Positions 47,679-57,352 are shown, counted from the first letter of the stretch. The stretch is 64,000 nt of DNA from an uncultured Methanomethylovorans sp. (GCF_963678545.1 NZ_OY782870.1:2418001-2482000), one strand, 5' to 3'. Notes: generated from the letters alone by a model not told the origin. Numbers and translations: made by a program.

Positions 47679-48932
47679 GGTAGTGTCCCTATTTTGCTGT
47701 AAATTCTCCTGTACCTCTGATATGTTCTTACTCTTCCATATTTAAATATCTGTTTCCAGTGATCCACTCTTCATTGATGTCAATCAATATTGAGACTGAA
47801 AGTCTCAATAGAGCTTCTTCATTGGGAAATGCACCAATGACCTTACTCCTTCTTTTGAGTTCCTTGTTTACCCTTTCTAGGATGTTCGTAGTTCTTATCT
47901 TTCTCCAATGCTCTTTTGGAAATGCCTGGTAGTTATGAGTATCGAAATGAAATCGGTCCAATGTTTCAATAGCCTTGTTAAACCTTCTTTCCTCAAGGTA
48001 TTCTTTCACTTTCGATAACTGTAATGGATCTTCCATAGCTTCCTTTATCTTTTCTGCTACTTCTTTCTGATGCTTTTTCGGTATTGTTTTCAATACAGAT
48101 CTTATCAAATGTACATGACACATTTGCCAGCTAGATCCTTGGAATGAAGTTGTAACTGCTTTTTGAATACCTTTGTGTCCATCCGAGATTATCATTTCTA
48201 CTCCTCTTAGTCCTCTTTTCTTAAGGTCAGTAAAGAGGTCTTCCCAGAACATTGCATCTTCACTATCTGCTATCCTTGCTCCCAGAATTTCCCTATATCC
48301 ATCTTTCTTCACACCTGCAACTACAAACAAAGCTTTGTTTGTATATCGCACGCTATCCCTTATCTTAAAGTAAGTAGCATCAACGAACAGATATTTGATC
48401 TCCTGTTCAATTGGTTTAGAAAGGAATTCTCGAACCTTCTCATCCAGTTCCTGAGCAATCCTTGATACTCTGGAAGCAGAGATGTTCTCAATTCCTAACT
48501 GAGAGATGATATGCTTTATTTTTCTGGTAGAAACTCCTTGCAGATACGATTCCATTATAGCATTTGCTAATGCTTTTTCAGTTCGAGAATATCTTTCAAA
48601 GACTTGAGTTTGGAATGGAACATCACGTAACTGAGGTTTCAATAGTTCAAGTGTTCCATTTCTGGTTGTCAGTGATCGTTTTCTATAGCCGTTTCTTTGA
48701 GCTTTCCTGCCATCATTCCTTTCATATTTTTCTGCACCAGACTGCTGTAAGGCCTCAAATTCCATAACCTGGTTCAAGAACCAGGTTATGAGTGTTCTTA
48801 CAGCATCTTCACTATCGACAAAATAATCTTCTAACAGGTCATATAGATTCATGGTCCTGTACCTTCCTAGTTATCCCAAATTCTAATTAGGTACAGGACT
48901 ATCATATTTTACAGCATTTTAGATACACTGCC
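47679..48932 (-). mobile_element. Complete IS256-family insertion sequence
   Basis: The element is 1254 bp. Its ends are imperfect inverted repeats of about 40 bases; left starts GGTAGTGTCCCTATTTTGCT and right, inverted, starts GGCAGTGTATCTAAAATGCT, both followed by GTAAA and ending in CCTGTACCT. It is flanked by the perfect 8-bp direct repeat TAAATTCA at 47671-47678 and 48933-48940, the usual target duplication size of the family. The single transposase gene is intact. It could be active. Confidence 0.92.
47728..48852 (-). CDS. IS256-family (Mutator-like) transposase
   Basis: The 374-residue protein is full length for the family. The N-terminal part has NDGRKAQRNGYRKRSLTTRNG, common in these enzymes. 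The catalytic DDE residues are in YLFVDATYFK, MIISDGHKGIQ and a C-terminal Glu in RTTNILERVNKELKRR. The CHVHLIRSV motif typical of Mutator transposases is present near residue 243. It moves the element by a cut-and-paste or copy-out mechanism that leaves 8-9 bp duplications. No frameshift is seen. Confidence 0.95.
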   Translation of the reverse strand: MNLYDLLEDYFVDSEDAVRTLITWFLNQVMEFEALQQSGAEKYERNDGRKAQRNGYRKRSLTTRNGTLELLKPQLRDVPFQTQVFERYSRTEKALANAIMESYLQGVSTRKIKHIISQLGIENISASRVSRIAQELDEKVREFLSKPIEQEIKYLFVDATYFKIRDSVRYTNKALFVVAGVKKDGYREILGARIADSEDAMFWEDLFTDLKKRGLRGVEMIISDGHKGIQKAVTTSFQGSSWQMCHVHLIRSVLKTIPKKHQKEVAEKIKEAMEDPLQLSKVKEYLEERRFNKAIETLDRFHFDTHNYQAFPKEHWRKIRTTNILERVNKELKRRSKVIGAFPNEEALLRLSVSILIDINEEWITGNRYLNMEE

Positions 48933-48940
48933 TAAATTCA

Positions 48941-49253
48941 GGCTCAATTTGCTACAAATTACATCAATTCTAAGACAAAAATGGCTTAATTCGCCATATT
49001 TTGTATGAAAAAATGCAAACTGTCAAATAGGTTTTCCTGACAAAAAAACGAAAATTTTGGTCAAATGAAGCACATTCTCTTCAGCAAGGAGTGAAAACTG
49101 TCAAACTCAGGTTAAACCTATTTTCTTTGAAGCATTCTTCCACTTCGATAACTGTAAACGACCTTAAATCTATCCCTTTTTTTCTGCTAGTTCATTCAGG
49201 TACTTTTTAGATATTTTTGTCCAAGCCAATATGACTTTAAACAAGAGTATTAA
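48941..49253. other. Mobile-element debris right of the IS256 copy
   Basis: This 313-base stretch continues the older element interrupted by the IS256 copy. It contains the inverted partners of the repeats on the left side at 49019-49032 and 49091-49118. The minus strand has short coding-like pieces (for example ISKKYLNELAEKK) but no intact gene. Confidence 0.45.
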
Positions 49254-50228
49254 TTATGTCTTCTCAAAAAAAACAATTGGTGCATAAGATCTCCTATCCA
49301 GTATTTTAGTTAAAGATTCATAGTTATTTCCCACAAAACCAAACTCAGGATCACCTAATAACTTAGCTAATTTACTTAAAGTTTCAGAGCTGTGATAATT
49401 GGCTGGATCGGGTTCTATGAAAATGGACATTACTTTAAAACCATTTTGTTTCAATGATGTTATAATTTCATCCATATTTTCTTTTGACATTAAGTGAGAA
49501 TGAAGTTCTATGCATAATTTTAATGGACCCCCTTCCTTTAAAATGGTTGATGCACCTTTCAGTATTTGGTATTCATATCCCTCAGCATCCATTCTAATAA
49601 ATGTAGGTTTTTTGTCCATATACGATTTAACAAAACTATCTAGAGTAATTATTGGAACTTCAATTTCTCCAATAATTTTCTCATTCAAATCTTTAGTAAA
49701 AGAACACAAATTACATTTATCATAAACGTACATCTTTCCTTTTGTATTAGCATCACCCATAGCTAACTGAAAAACAAATATGTTTTTCCTATTATTGAGC
49801 TCTATATTTTTAGATAATATATTGAAATTGGAAGGTATAGGTTCAACTACATACACTTTGCCTTCATTTGCTAAGCGGGATTCCATTAAGGCATAATATC
49901 CAATATTACCTCCCACATCAATTACAATTTCATCGTCATCTAAGAAGCTTTGAATATAATCTGTTGAAAAATGTTCTCTTTTTCTATGAATATAAAGCTG
50001 CTTTGAGATTCCATTGTCATTCAAATCTATGTACATTAAGCTGCCATTTACCTCAACTTTTGGACTGGTTGACTTATGTTTAATTTTTTTGGCAAGTGAA
50101 TAGAATATCTTGTTGGAATACATATTAGTTCTTGAAATGGCAAAAAAGGTAAAACCATACAACAAATAGTTTATCTTCCCATTACCTAAGTATTTGGATG
50201 CTCTATTTATAAGTCCACTTCGAATCAT
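49254..50228 (-). CDS. FkbM-family methyltransferase
   Basis: The 324-residue protein has the SAM motif IVIDVGGNIGYYALMESRLA near residue 100 and the family motif VEPIPSNFNIL, with TFIRMDAEGYEYQILKGA near residue 215, which is diagnostic of FkbM proteins. These O-methylate sugars or polyketides. The ATG overlaps the stop of the upstream membrane-protein gene by four bases, so they are co-translated. It is the last gene of the minus-strand glycan operon. Confidence 0.9.
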   Translation of the reverse strand: MIRSGLINRASKYLGNGKINYLLYGFTFFAISRTNMYSNKIFYSLAKKIKHKSTSPKVEVNGSLMYIDLNDNGISKQLYIHRKREHFSTDYIQSFLDDDEIVIDVGGNIGYYALMESRLANEGKVYVVEPIPSNFNILSKNIELNNRKNIFVFQLAMGDANTKGKMYVYDKCNLCSFTKDLNEKIIGEIEVPIITLDSFVKSYMDKKPTFIRMDAEGYEYQILKGASTILKEGGPLKLCIELHSHLMSKENMDEIITSLKQNGFKVMSIFIEPDPANYHSSETLSKLAKLLGDPEFGFVGNNYESLTKILDRRSYAPIVFFEKT

Positions 50229-52096
50229 ACTTTTAACACCTCTGTTTCACCATTATAGTATATCTTATTAGCTGAAGAATCACTTTCTAGTAGTTTAAAA
50301 TCTTCTGCGCTCCAGTAAGCAATATCATTAAGAGTATTCGTCGGGTATACATGATAAAGAAGCCTATCTATTTGAAAGATAAGTACATACTTATCAAAAC
50401 GATGTAATGAGTCAAAAATGGAGATATTCCCACCATAACCAAAGTGAGAAGGTAGAGCTTGTGTATCCAAATAATATCTATTATTAGATAACATACCCTC
50501 ACCATAAGTAAAATTTGTAGAAAGATAATCCTGATATCGAAGAAAAGTCAATTGCGATTGTGGAGCAACTACAACTTTTGTATCAGTATAACTGTTAAAT
50601 GAATTTAACCACTTTACTCCCATTATATCCATAGAAGTGGTTTGAGAATTTGCAGCATAGTTAAATGGAGATGTATAAGTACTGAATAGACTAAGTACTA
50701 CCATTAATATAATAATTCCAATCAGAAGTATAACAGAAAGGTAGTCTAAATGTGCTTTTTTAGCAAACTTACTTTTTTCGAGATTAGCAACAACGTCATA
50801 TGTAACCAGCCCACTAAGAATTGTACCCATAAGTATACCAACTCTAAAAACTCTAATTGGATTATGCTCAATAAAATCACCAAATAACATAATGATCCCA
50901 ATTAGCATAGAGACAACAAATTGAATAGCATAACAAAATACTAATGGATCTAATGAAGTCCTTTTTGCTACATATTTATGCAAAGTAAATATACAAAAGA
51001 TTGAAGAAATTGCAAATAAAACCGTTATAGAACCATATCGCGTCGCATACAACCAAAGTATTTGAGATTTAGTAAAACTAATACTATTCAATAAAGTTAA
51101 TTGAGTATTATATGTAGAGGGAGAAAAAATCTCGCCCATTAACCAGTCTGCAACATGTTTAAAACTGTTGGAAATTACCGAGTATGAAGAATACCACATA
51201 AAGAATGAAACAAATGCTATAAGAACTATTTGTCTATAATTTTTGCCGATAATTAGATTTCGTTCAAGTATCGCTTTTTTTTTATCAACAAAGCCGTAAT
51301 AAAGTATATTAGATATACCAAATGTTAAAAAAATGAATATACAAAGAATAACAGTAATTGGATGTGAATATACTACAAAAAAGAGTGTTATTAATGTTAA
51401 CAATGTATATTCTAATTTGTGAGACAATACTAATTCTCTTCTAATATATAAAAATAATAGAAATGGAAGTGACAATATAGAAAAAAAATTCGTTGAGAGT
51501 AGAACATAATAATAATTAAATAGCAAAGGTGAAGAAAACATAAGTATAAAAAGAACTTGACCAAATTGTTTGCTAGAAGTCTTAGCCAATAGATAAATTC
51601 CAAAAGTAAAAAGATATAAATAAATGATTGAAAAAACATAAGATATTTTTGCTATCGATACGTGAGATAATAAGACTAAATAACTGGCTAAAATATGTAG
51701 AGTAGGATAGAAGTTGCCTATTCCCACATGCCCACTCGAAAGTATATCATTTATAAGTCCTATATGTGAAAGAGTATCTTGGCCCCTACCATAAAAGGCA
51801 TACCCTCTAAATTCGGGTAGAAGAACAATAATAAAATTTGTAAATAGTATAATAGTAAGTCCAATTATCCAACATTTTGAGGTTCTATGAAACAAGGCCT
51901 CATTCAATATAATTCCTATACCACTAATTATGCTAAGTATAAGAAAAAGCCAAAAGTATAATGGATAATTGCTATACATTGTTATTTCATAGCCGTTTGA
52001 GGGAGGAATTTTTGAAGCTATGGTCAAAACTATTGTTATAAAAGTAAAAGCCATAATAGAAAGGACTTTATTAAACCTACTATTGCATAATATCAT
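50225..52096 (-). CDS. Polytopic membrane protein of the glycan locus, GT-C-like
   Basis: The 623-residue protein has about 12-13 membrane helices and a C-terminal extracytoplasmic domain of about 130 residues. The loop after helix 3 contains GYAFYGRGQDTLSHIGLIND, with Arg, Asp and His conserved in many archaeal membrane proteins of this kind, and FYPTLHIL follows. The layout resembles GT-C glycosyltransferases, which use lipid-phosphate sugars, or a polymerase. I do not recognise the exact family. It lies 55 bases after rmlA and overlaps the FkbM gene. Confidence 0.75.
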   Translation of the reverse strand: MILCNSRFNKVLSIMAFTFITIVLTIASKIPPSNGYEITMYSNYPLYFWLFLILSIISGIGIILNEALFHRTSKCWIIGLTIILFTNFIIVLLPEFRGYAFYGRGQDTLSHIGLINDILSSGHVGIGNFYPTLHILASYLVLLSHVSIAKISYVFSIIYLYLFTFGIYLLAKTSSKQFGQVLFILMFSSPLLFNYYYVLLSTNFFSILSLPFLLFLYIRRELVLSHKLEYTLLTLITLFFVVYSHPITVILCIFIFLTFGISNILYYGFVDKKKAILERNLIIGKNYRQIVLIAFVSFFMWYSSYSVISNSFKHVADWLMGEIFSPSTYNTQLTLLNSISFTKSQILWLYATRYGSITVLFAISSIFCIFTLHKYVAKRTSLDPLVFCYAIQFVVSMLIGIIMLFGDFIEHNPIRVFRVGILMGTILSGLVTYDVVANLEKSKFAKKAHLDYLSVILLIGIIILMVVLSLFSTYTSPFNYAANSQTTSMDIMGVKWLNSFNSYTDTKVVVAPQSQLTFLRYQDYLSTNFTYGEGMLSNNRYYLDTQALPSHFGYGGNISIFDSLHRFDKYVLIFQIDRLLYHVYPTNTLNDIAYWSAEDFKLLESDSSANKIYYNGETEVLKV

Positions 52097-52150
52097 GAAA
52101 TCTACCTATGATTCACTTAGCACTATCTTAGTATCAATTAATAATACGTT

Positions 52151-52861
52151 TTATCTATGTTGCCTCACTATGGTCCCAGCCCTTAACAAGCTCTCAAATG
52201 TTCCTGCATCACTCCAGTAACCATCTAGTACTGTGAATTTCATCTGACCTTCTTTAACATAATGATTATTTACATCTGTGATCTCTAGTTCACCACGGCC
52301 TGATGGTTTAAGGGTTTTGATAACATCAAACACATCATTAGAATATATATATAGCCCAGTGACAGCGAAATTAGATTTTGGTCGCAAAGGTTTTTCTTCT
52401 ATTCCAAGGACGTGACAATTACTCATATCCACTTCAGCTACACCGAAACGATTCGCATCGGTAACAGCTTTAAGGAAGATATGTGCACCATTGGTGAAAC
52501 TCTGTATAGCATCTTTAAAATTATCCTGATAAATATTGTCTCCAAGAATTACTGTGACATTATCATTATCCACAAAATCTTTTGCCAGTCCCAGAGCCTG
52601 GGCAATCCCTCCAGCCTCATCCTGGATTTCATAGGTAAATTTTACTCCAAAGTCAGCTCCAGATCCCAGTAATTCTAAAAAGTGGCCTGCATGACCATGA
52701 CCAGAAACTATCATTATTTCCTTAATTCCTGCATCTATAAGGGTCTGCAGTGGATAATATATCATGGGTTTATCATAAACTGGCAACAAATGTTTATTTG
52801 TAACCTTGGTTAAAGGATAAAGTCGGCTACCTGTACCACCTGCAAGTATTACACCTTTCAT
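52151..52861 (-). CDS. rmlA: Glucose-1-phosphate thymidylyltransferase, short type
   Basis: The 236-residue enzyme starts with the nucleotidyltransferase signature MKGVILAGGTGSRLYPLTK and has DKPMIYYPLQTL, GDNIYQD (metal-binding Asp) and EEKPLRPKSNFAVTGLYIY. It makes dTDP-glucose, the substrate of RmlB encoded upstream. The protein is about 50 residues shorter than bacterial RmlA; the missing C-terminal allosteric part is common in archaeal versions. A GGAGGAG ribosome site precedes the ATG. Confidence 0.9.
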   Translation of the reverse strand: MKGVILAGGTGSRLYPLTKVTNKHLLPVYDKPMIYYPLQTLIDAGIKEIMIVSGHGHAGHFLELLGSGADFGVKFTYEIQDEAGGIAQALGLAKDFVDNDNVTVILGDNIYQDNFKDAIQSFTNGAHIFLKAVTDANRFGVAEVDMSNCHVLGIEEKPLRPKSNFAVTGLYIYSNDVFDVIKTLKPSGRGELEITDVNNHYVKEGQMKFTVLDGYWSDAGTFESLLRAGTIVRQHR

Positions 52862-52879
52862 ATATACTCCTCCTATTGA

Positions 52880-54166
52880 TTAAATGTTAGTGAAAAATTC
52901 TCTTAGCTTACCCACGACGTACTTTATCATTTCTTCATCAATTCCTGGATGAATACCTATCCAGAAACAATTTTTCATAAGGTTATTAGTATAGTCTAGT
53001 TGTCCATATAATGAATATTTTATATTTTCATAAGCAGGCTGTTTTAATAGATTGCCTCCAAAAAGATAACGTGTTGCAATTTTGTTAGAATTTAAATATT
53101 TTATTAGATCTTGTCTTTTTACTTTTTCATTATTTATTACTAGAGGCATTCCAAAGAAAACGGGATCAGAATGTTTATTAATGGTTGGAATTTCAATATA
53201 ATTATCAAGACCCTCTAACTCATCAGAATAACACTTGAAATTATTTTTTCTTATTCGATTGAACTCATCTAATTTATTAAGCTGTTCAAGACCCATTGCA
53301 GCTTGCAATTCAAGGGGTTTCAAATTGTATCCAATTGTTGAATAAATATATTTGTGATCATAGGGGATTCCATCGATTTCATAGTCAAATCTTCTGCCAC
53401 AACTGCCTAAGATATTTTTTTCATCAGTGGTACACCAACAATCTCTCCCCCAATCCCTTAAACTTTTAGAAATTTTACTCAAACTATGATCATTTGTAAC
53501 CAAACATCCACCTTCACCCATTGTTATACCATGGGCAGGATAGAAACTGTACGTAGAAATAGTTCCAAATGTTCCACATATTTTATTGTTATATTTTGAG
53601 CCTAAAGCATCACAACAATCCTCAACGATGAAAAGATCATTTTCAGCAGCAATTTTTGCTATCTCTTCTATTTGAGCAGGATTGCCCAAAGTATGAGCAA
53701 ACATAATTCCCTTGGTATTTTCATTAATTGCAGAAATGACGCTCTCAGGAGTTATGTTTAAACTTTCATCAACATCAATAATTGCTGGAGTGAAACCCAG
53801 TTGCAATATTGCATTAAATGACGTAGGAAAAGCACAGGCAGGTGTAATGATTTCACCTGAATGTAGATTCAATTTATTTTTAATGCTGTTTAAAGCTATT
53901 AAATTAGCAGAAGATCCTGAATTTACAAGTATTCCATATTTACTGCAAATATAAGAAGAAAAACGCTTTTCAAATTCAACGCCTTTTTTGCCAAGCCCAA
54001 ACCAGCCATCAAGTAATGACCCTATAATGGCGTTAATCTCTTTATGATCATATACAGCCATCCCAGTTAATACTGGAGACTCTCCAGGAACAAATTGTGT
54101 CTTATCATTATTCACTATTTGTGATATATTTTCATAAATATCGTTTTTTAATTCGTTTATACCCAT
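52880..54166 (-). CDS. rfbH: RfbH-type iron-sulfur 3-dehydrase (DegT/DnrJ/EryC1 fold)
   Basis: The 428-residue protein has the fold of PLP sugar aminotransferases, but the catalytic Lys is replaced by His212 in SFYPAHGITMGEGG. This is the hallmark of the 3-dehydrases that start 3,6-dideoxysugar synthesis. The four cysteines that hold the [2Fe-2S] cluster in the CDP-hexulose dehydrase E1 also have counterparts: Cys185, Cys243, Cys245 and Cys256 (RDCWC...CGRRF). The spacings from Cys185 to His212 and from His212 to Cys243 are 27 and 31 residues, as I recall for E1. It sits between rmlA and an epimerase gene, so its substrate is probably a dTDP-4-keto-6-deoxyhexose. An E3-like reductase partner is not seen in the window. 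Confidence 0.87.
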   Translation of the reverse strand: MGINELKNDIYENISQIVNNDKTQFVPGESPVLTGMAVYDHKEINAIIGSLLDGWFGLGKKGVEFEKRFSSYICSKYGILVNSGSSANLIALNSIKNKLNLHSGEIITPACAFPTSFNAILQLGFTPAIIDVDESLNITPESVISAINENTKGIMFAHTLGNPAQIEEIAKIAAENDLFIVEDCCDALGSKYNNKICGTFGTISTYSFYPAHGITMGEGGCLVTNDHSLSKISKSLRDWGRDCWCTTDEKNILGSCGRRFDYEIDGIPYDHKYIYSTIGYNLKPLELQAAMGLEQLNKLDEFNRIRKNNFKCYSDELEGLDNYIEIPTINKHSDPVFFGMPLVINNEKVKRQDLIKYLNSNKIATRYLFGGNLLKQPAYENIKYSLYGQLDYTNNLMKNCFWIGIHPGIDEEMIKYVVGKLREFFTNI

Positions 54167-54169
54167 AAA

Positions 54170-55123
54170 TTATTGCCCCATTTGATATCTCAATTCTTTA
54201 TAATATTGAATAGTTTTTTCAATTCCTTCTTCAATAGTGATTTCTGGCTTCCAACCAAGTCTTTTTAATTCAGAATTATCACAAACAAAGTTTTTTATTC
54301 CTACCCTATTATGAAAATCAGGAGGATTTACGGCTTCTGCCCTAACTCCAGTGTGCTGTACAATAATATCAATCAAATTTTTGAATTTAACAAACTCACT
54401 CAATCCAACATAATAGGTTTTATTTGTAGAACCTTTTTCAGCAATCGTTAAACATGCTGAAACAACATCAGTAACATAAATATAATCGCGGAAAAAATTA
54501 CCATTATCATAGATATTAATCTGATTTCCTTCCACTGCCTGCTTAATTAGATAATTAAATCCTGCTTTCTTTTTGTCATTACCTTTTTCCTTTGCTCCAA
54601 AAACATTGCAAAAGCGAGCAATCACAATATCCAAATCAAATATATTATGATAAATATGGCAAAAATGTTCACCTGCCAAACGGGTAGCGCCATATAATCC
54701 TAATGGATTGCATGGAGTATTTTCATCGACGGGTAATTTCTCAACGTTGCCATTGACAAAAAAAGTACTTGCAAAAAACAATCTTGCTTTGGGATTATGC
54801 TTTCTGATAGCTTCAAGCAATGAAATGGTTGAAACACAATTCAATTGTATATCTTTATAAGGTTTGTTCTCGATGATGCTATAATTGTCAGTACTTCCTG
54901 CAAGGTGGAATATAACATCATATCCAATAACTTCATCAGTAATATCTGCAACATCTAATATAATTAATTTAACTAAATCTTTAATGTCACTAATGTTTTC
55001 AATCTTATCCTCTGATTTCGAAACAATCGTGACATCAAACCCTCTATTAACACATTCACGAGCTAAATATGACCCTATAAAGCCTAACCCCCCGGTTATT
55101 AGAACTTTTTTCATGGTTTTCAA
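54170..55123 (-). CDS. NAD-dependent sugar epimerase/dehydratase (extended SDR)
   Basis: The 317-residue protein starts with VLITGGLGFIGSYLARECVN, has DVIFHLAGSTDN and the catalytic YGATRLAGEHF (Y-x3-R in place of Y-x3-K), and FRDYIYVTDVV. In the extended SDR family the lysine of Y-x3-K is normally essential, so the Arg is unusual; I read the codon as AGG. It follows the 3-dehydrase gene by three bases in transcription order upstream, so the two are co-translated. A reduction or epimerisation step after the 3-dehydrase, as in paratose or abequose synthesis, is plausible. Confidence 0.83.
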   Translation of the reverse strand: MKTMKKVLITGGLGFIGSYLARECVNRGFDVTIVSKSEDKIENISDIKDLVKLIILDVADITDEVIGYDVIFHLAGSTDNYSIIENKPYKDIQLNCVSTISLLEAIRKHNPKARLFFASTFFVNGNVEKLPVDENTPCNPLGLYGATRLAGEHFCHIYHNIFDLDIVIARFCNVFGAKEKGNDKKKAGFNYLIKQAVEGNQINIYDNGNFFRDYIYVTDVVSACLTIAEKGSTNKTYYVGLSEFVKFKNLIDIIVQHTGVRAEAVNPPDFHNRVGIKNFVCDNSELKRLGWKPEITIEEGIEKTIQYYKELRYQMGQ

Positions 55124-55207
55124 TCTCCGATTAGCTTGAAATATAAAGCAAAATTGAAATTCCTGAGCTCAATAATTTCTTATATAGATGGCAGAAAGAA
55201 TCTAGAA

Positions 55208-56161
55208 CTAGCATTTTAATGGTTCCCACCACCATCTGTTGTTTACGTACCACTGAACAGTTGCATCAAGGGCAGTGTCAAAATTATATTGTGGTTTCCA
55301 GCCCATCTTTTTTAGTTTGGAGCAGTCAAGAGAATAGCGGAAATCATGTCCTTTACGGTCTTCCACATACCGGATCATGGATTCATTCTTTCCAAGAACT
55401 TTCAATATCCTGTGGGTGATCTCAAGATTGGTGAGTTCGTTCCCGCCACCGATGTTGTAAATCTCTCCGGCTTTGCCGTGCTGCATGACAAAATCAATAC
55501 CGGAACAATGATCTTCCACGTATATCCAATCTCTTATATTCAGACCAGTACCATAAACTGGCACTTGCTTCCCATCCATGAGGTTTGTTATGAAAAGAGG
55601 AATGAGTTTCTCTGGATACTGGCAAGGACCAAAGTTGTTAGTACAGCGGGTAATAGTCACAGGCAGACCGTATGTATTATGATAGGACATTGCTAGTAGG
55701 TCAGAGCCTGCTTTGCTTGATGAGTATGGACTGGAAGGGTTTAAATTATCAGTTTCACTGAAAGAGCCTTCCCTTATGCTACCGTATACTTCATCAGTGG
55801 ACACATGAATAAACTTCTTTATGTCTGAATCCATGGCACATTTCAGGAGGTTATTTGTTCCCACAACATTAGTGATAACAAAAACAGAACTGTCCTTAAT
55901 GGAGCGATCTACATGGCTTTCAGCAGCGAAATGCACTACAAAATCTACACCTTCCATAGCCTGCATGACAATTTCTGGGTCGCAGATATCACCATGAACA
56001 AAATTGTAATTGGGATTAGAGATATCCTTGAGATTATCAATATTTCCAGCATAGGTAAGTTTGTCGAGATTTGTTATTTCTATTTCCTGATATTTTTCAA
56101 ACATCATTCGAATGAAGTTGCTGCCGATAAATCCTGCACCGCCAGTTACTAGAAGTTTCAT
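55208..56161 (-). CDS. rmlB: dTDP-glucose 4,6-dehydratase
   Basis: The 317-residue enzyme starts with MKLLVTGGAGFIGSNFIRMM, has the VDFVVHFAAESHVDRSI motif, the active site THR/Asp-Glu stretch HVSTDEVYGSI, and YSSSKAGSDLL (Y-x3-K), all typical of RmlB. It converts dTDP-glucose to dTDP-4-keto-6-deoxyglucose. The ATG at 56161 follows GGTGAGG; the frame extends to 56173 without a better start. It heads the minus-strand sugar-nucleotide group with rmlA further downstream. Confidence 0.93.
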   Translation of the reverse strand: MKLLVTGGAGFIGSNFIRMMFEKYQEIEITNLDKLTYAGNIDNLKDISNPNYNFVHGDICDPEIVMQAMEGVDFVVHFAAESHVDRSIKDSSVFVITNVVGTNNLLKCAMDSDIKKFIHVSTDEVYGSIREGSFSETDNLNPSSPYSSSKAGSDLLAMSYHNTYGLPVTITRCTNNFGPCQYPEKLIPLFITNLMDGKQVPVYGTGLNIRDWIYVEDHCSGIDFVMQHGKAGEIYNIGGGNELTNLEITHRILKVLGKNESMIRYVEDRKGHDFRYSLDCSKLKKMGWKPQYNFDTALDATVQWYVNNRWWWEPLKC

Positions 56162-56278
56162 GATCCTCACCAATTTAAAATAAATTTGAAAGAAATTTGC
56201 TCAATATAATGAGAAAATATAGAGCTTGTTGATAGAAATTGTTGCCTTATTTCTACGATTCCCATTTTTAGCTCCAAA

Positions 56279-57352
56279 TTATATAGTCACTAATTTCTCA
56301 ATCATTATTCTACTTGCAGCCCCATCCCCATAGGGATTCTGCCAGCCATTCCCTGCATGCATCATCTGCTTTAGAGATGCAATCACGTTCTTAGAAGCAC
56401 CAACTATGATATTACCATCCAGCTGAACAGTCTCCGGCCTTTCTGTATTATCCCTCAGTGTCACACATGGCACACCTAAAATACAGGCTTCTTCCTGCAA
56501 TCCCCCACTATCAGTAAGTATTAACCTTGCACCGCTTTCAAGCTGCAGGAATTCCAGATAGCCTACGGGGTCGGTGATGTGAACGCCTTGGGGGATTGGG
56601 AGGTTGAATTCATGGATCATCTTGGCTGTGCGGGGGTGGGCAGGGAAGATGATGGGTAAGTGGAACTCGTCGTAAACCTGCCTGAACCCATCGAGGATGC
56701 CGGACAGGCGGTCCTTGTTGTCGGTGTTTTCAGCCCGGTGGACTGTGGTGAGGAAGTAGCCTTTTTCCTGAAGGCCCATGTCCTTAAGGGGATTAGTGGT
56801 TTGTTTAGAGATCTCAAGGTTCTGGTACACGGCATCCACAACAGTGTTGCCTGTGACAAAGATCCTTTCTTCAGGAATGCCTTCGCTTAACATGTATTGC
56901 TTTGAGGTTTCGGTGGGTGCAAAAAGGTAATCGGAAATATGGTCGGCCATGATGCGGTTGATCTCTTCGGGCATGGTCCGGTCAAAACTGCGCAGTCCTG
57001 CCTCCACATGGCCGATCCTGATGTGCAGTTTGGAAGCCGCCAGGGCTCCTGCAAGGACTGTGTTGGTATCACCCTGCACCAGCACCACATCCGGAGTGTC
57101 CTGCATGAGGATCTGCTCTATGCCAGCAAGCATCTTACCCGTCTGTGCACCGTGCAGGCCGGAGCCCACGTCCAGATTGTATTTTGCCGCCGGAAGTTTA
57201 AGCTGCTCAAAGAATATCCTGTCCATCTCGTAGCTATAATGCTGGCCTGTATGGAGAATGTAATACTCAATACCACGGCGTTCACATTCCCGAATAACAG
57301 GACTCATTTTGATGATTTCAGGACGGGTACCCAGGATGATCGCTATCTTCAA
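56279..57352 (-). CDS. wecB: UDP-N-acetylglucosamine 2-epimerase (non-hydrolysing)
   Basis: The enzyme makes UDP-ManNAc for surface glycans. Motifs are IAIILGTRPEIIKMSPVI at the start, ILHTGQHYSYEMD, VLVQGDTNTVLAGALAA, IGHVEAGLRS, TVHRAEN and LILTDSGGLQEEA, all family-typical. I prefer a TTG start at 57352, which gives M-K-I-A-I-I-L-G and follows AGAGGATATGAA. The longer frame to 57442 adds 30 residues with no homology. The gene is clearly richer in GC than the neighbouring glycan genes, so it may be of separate origin. Confidence 0.92.
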   Translation of the reverse strand: MKIAIILGTRPEIIKMSPVIRECERRGIEYYILHTGQHYSYEMDRIFFEQLKLPAAKYNLDVGSGLHGAQTGKMLAGIEQILMQDTPDVVLVQGDTNTVLAGALAASKLHIRIGHVEAGLRSFDRTMPEEINRIMADHISDYLFAPTETSKQYMLSEGIPEERIFVTGNTVVDAVYQNLEISKQTTNPLKDMGLQEKGYFLTTVHRAENTDNKDRLSGILDGFRQVYDEFHLPIIFPAHPRTAKMIHEFNLPIPQGVHITDPVGYLEFLQLESGARLILTDSGGLQEEACILGVPCVTLRDNTERPETVQLDGNIIVGASKNVIASLKQMMHAGNGWQNPYGDGAASRIMIEKLVTI

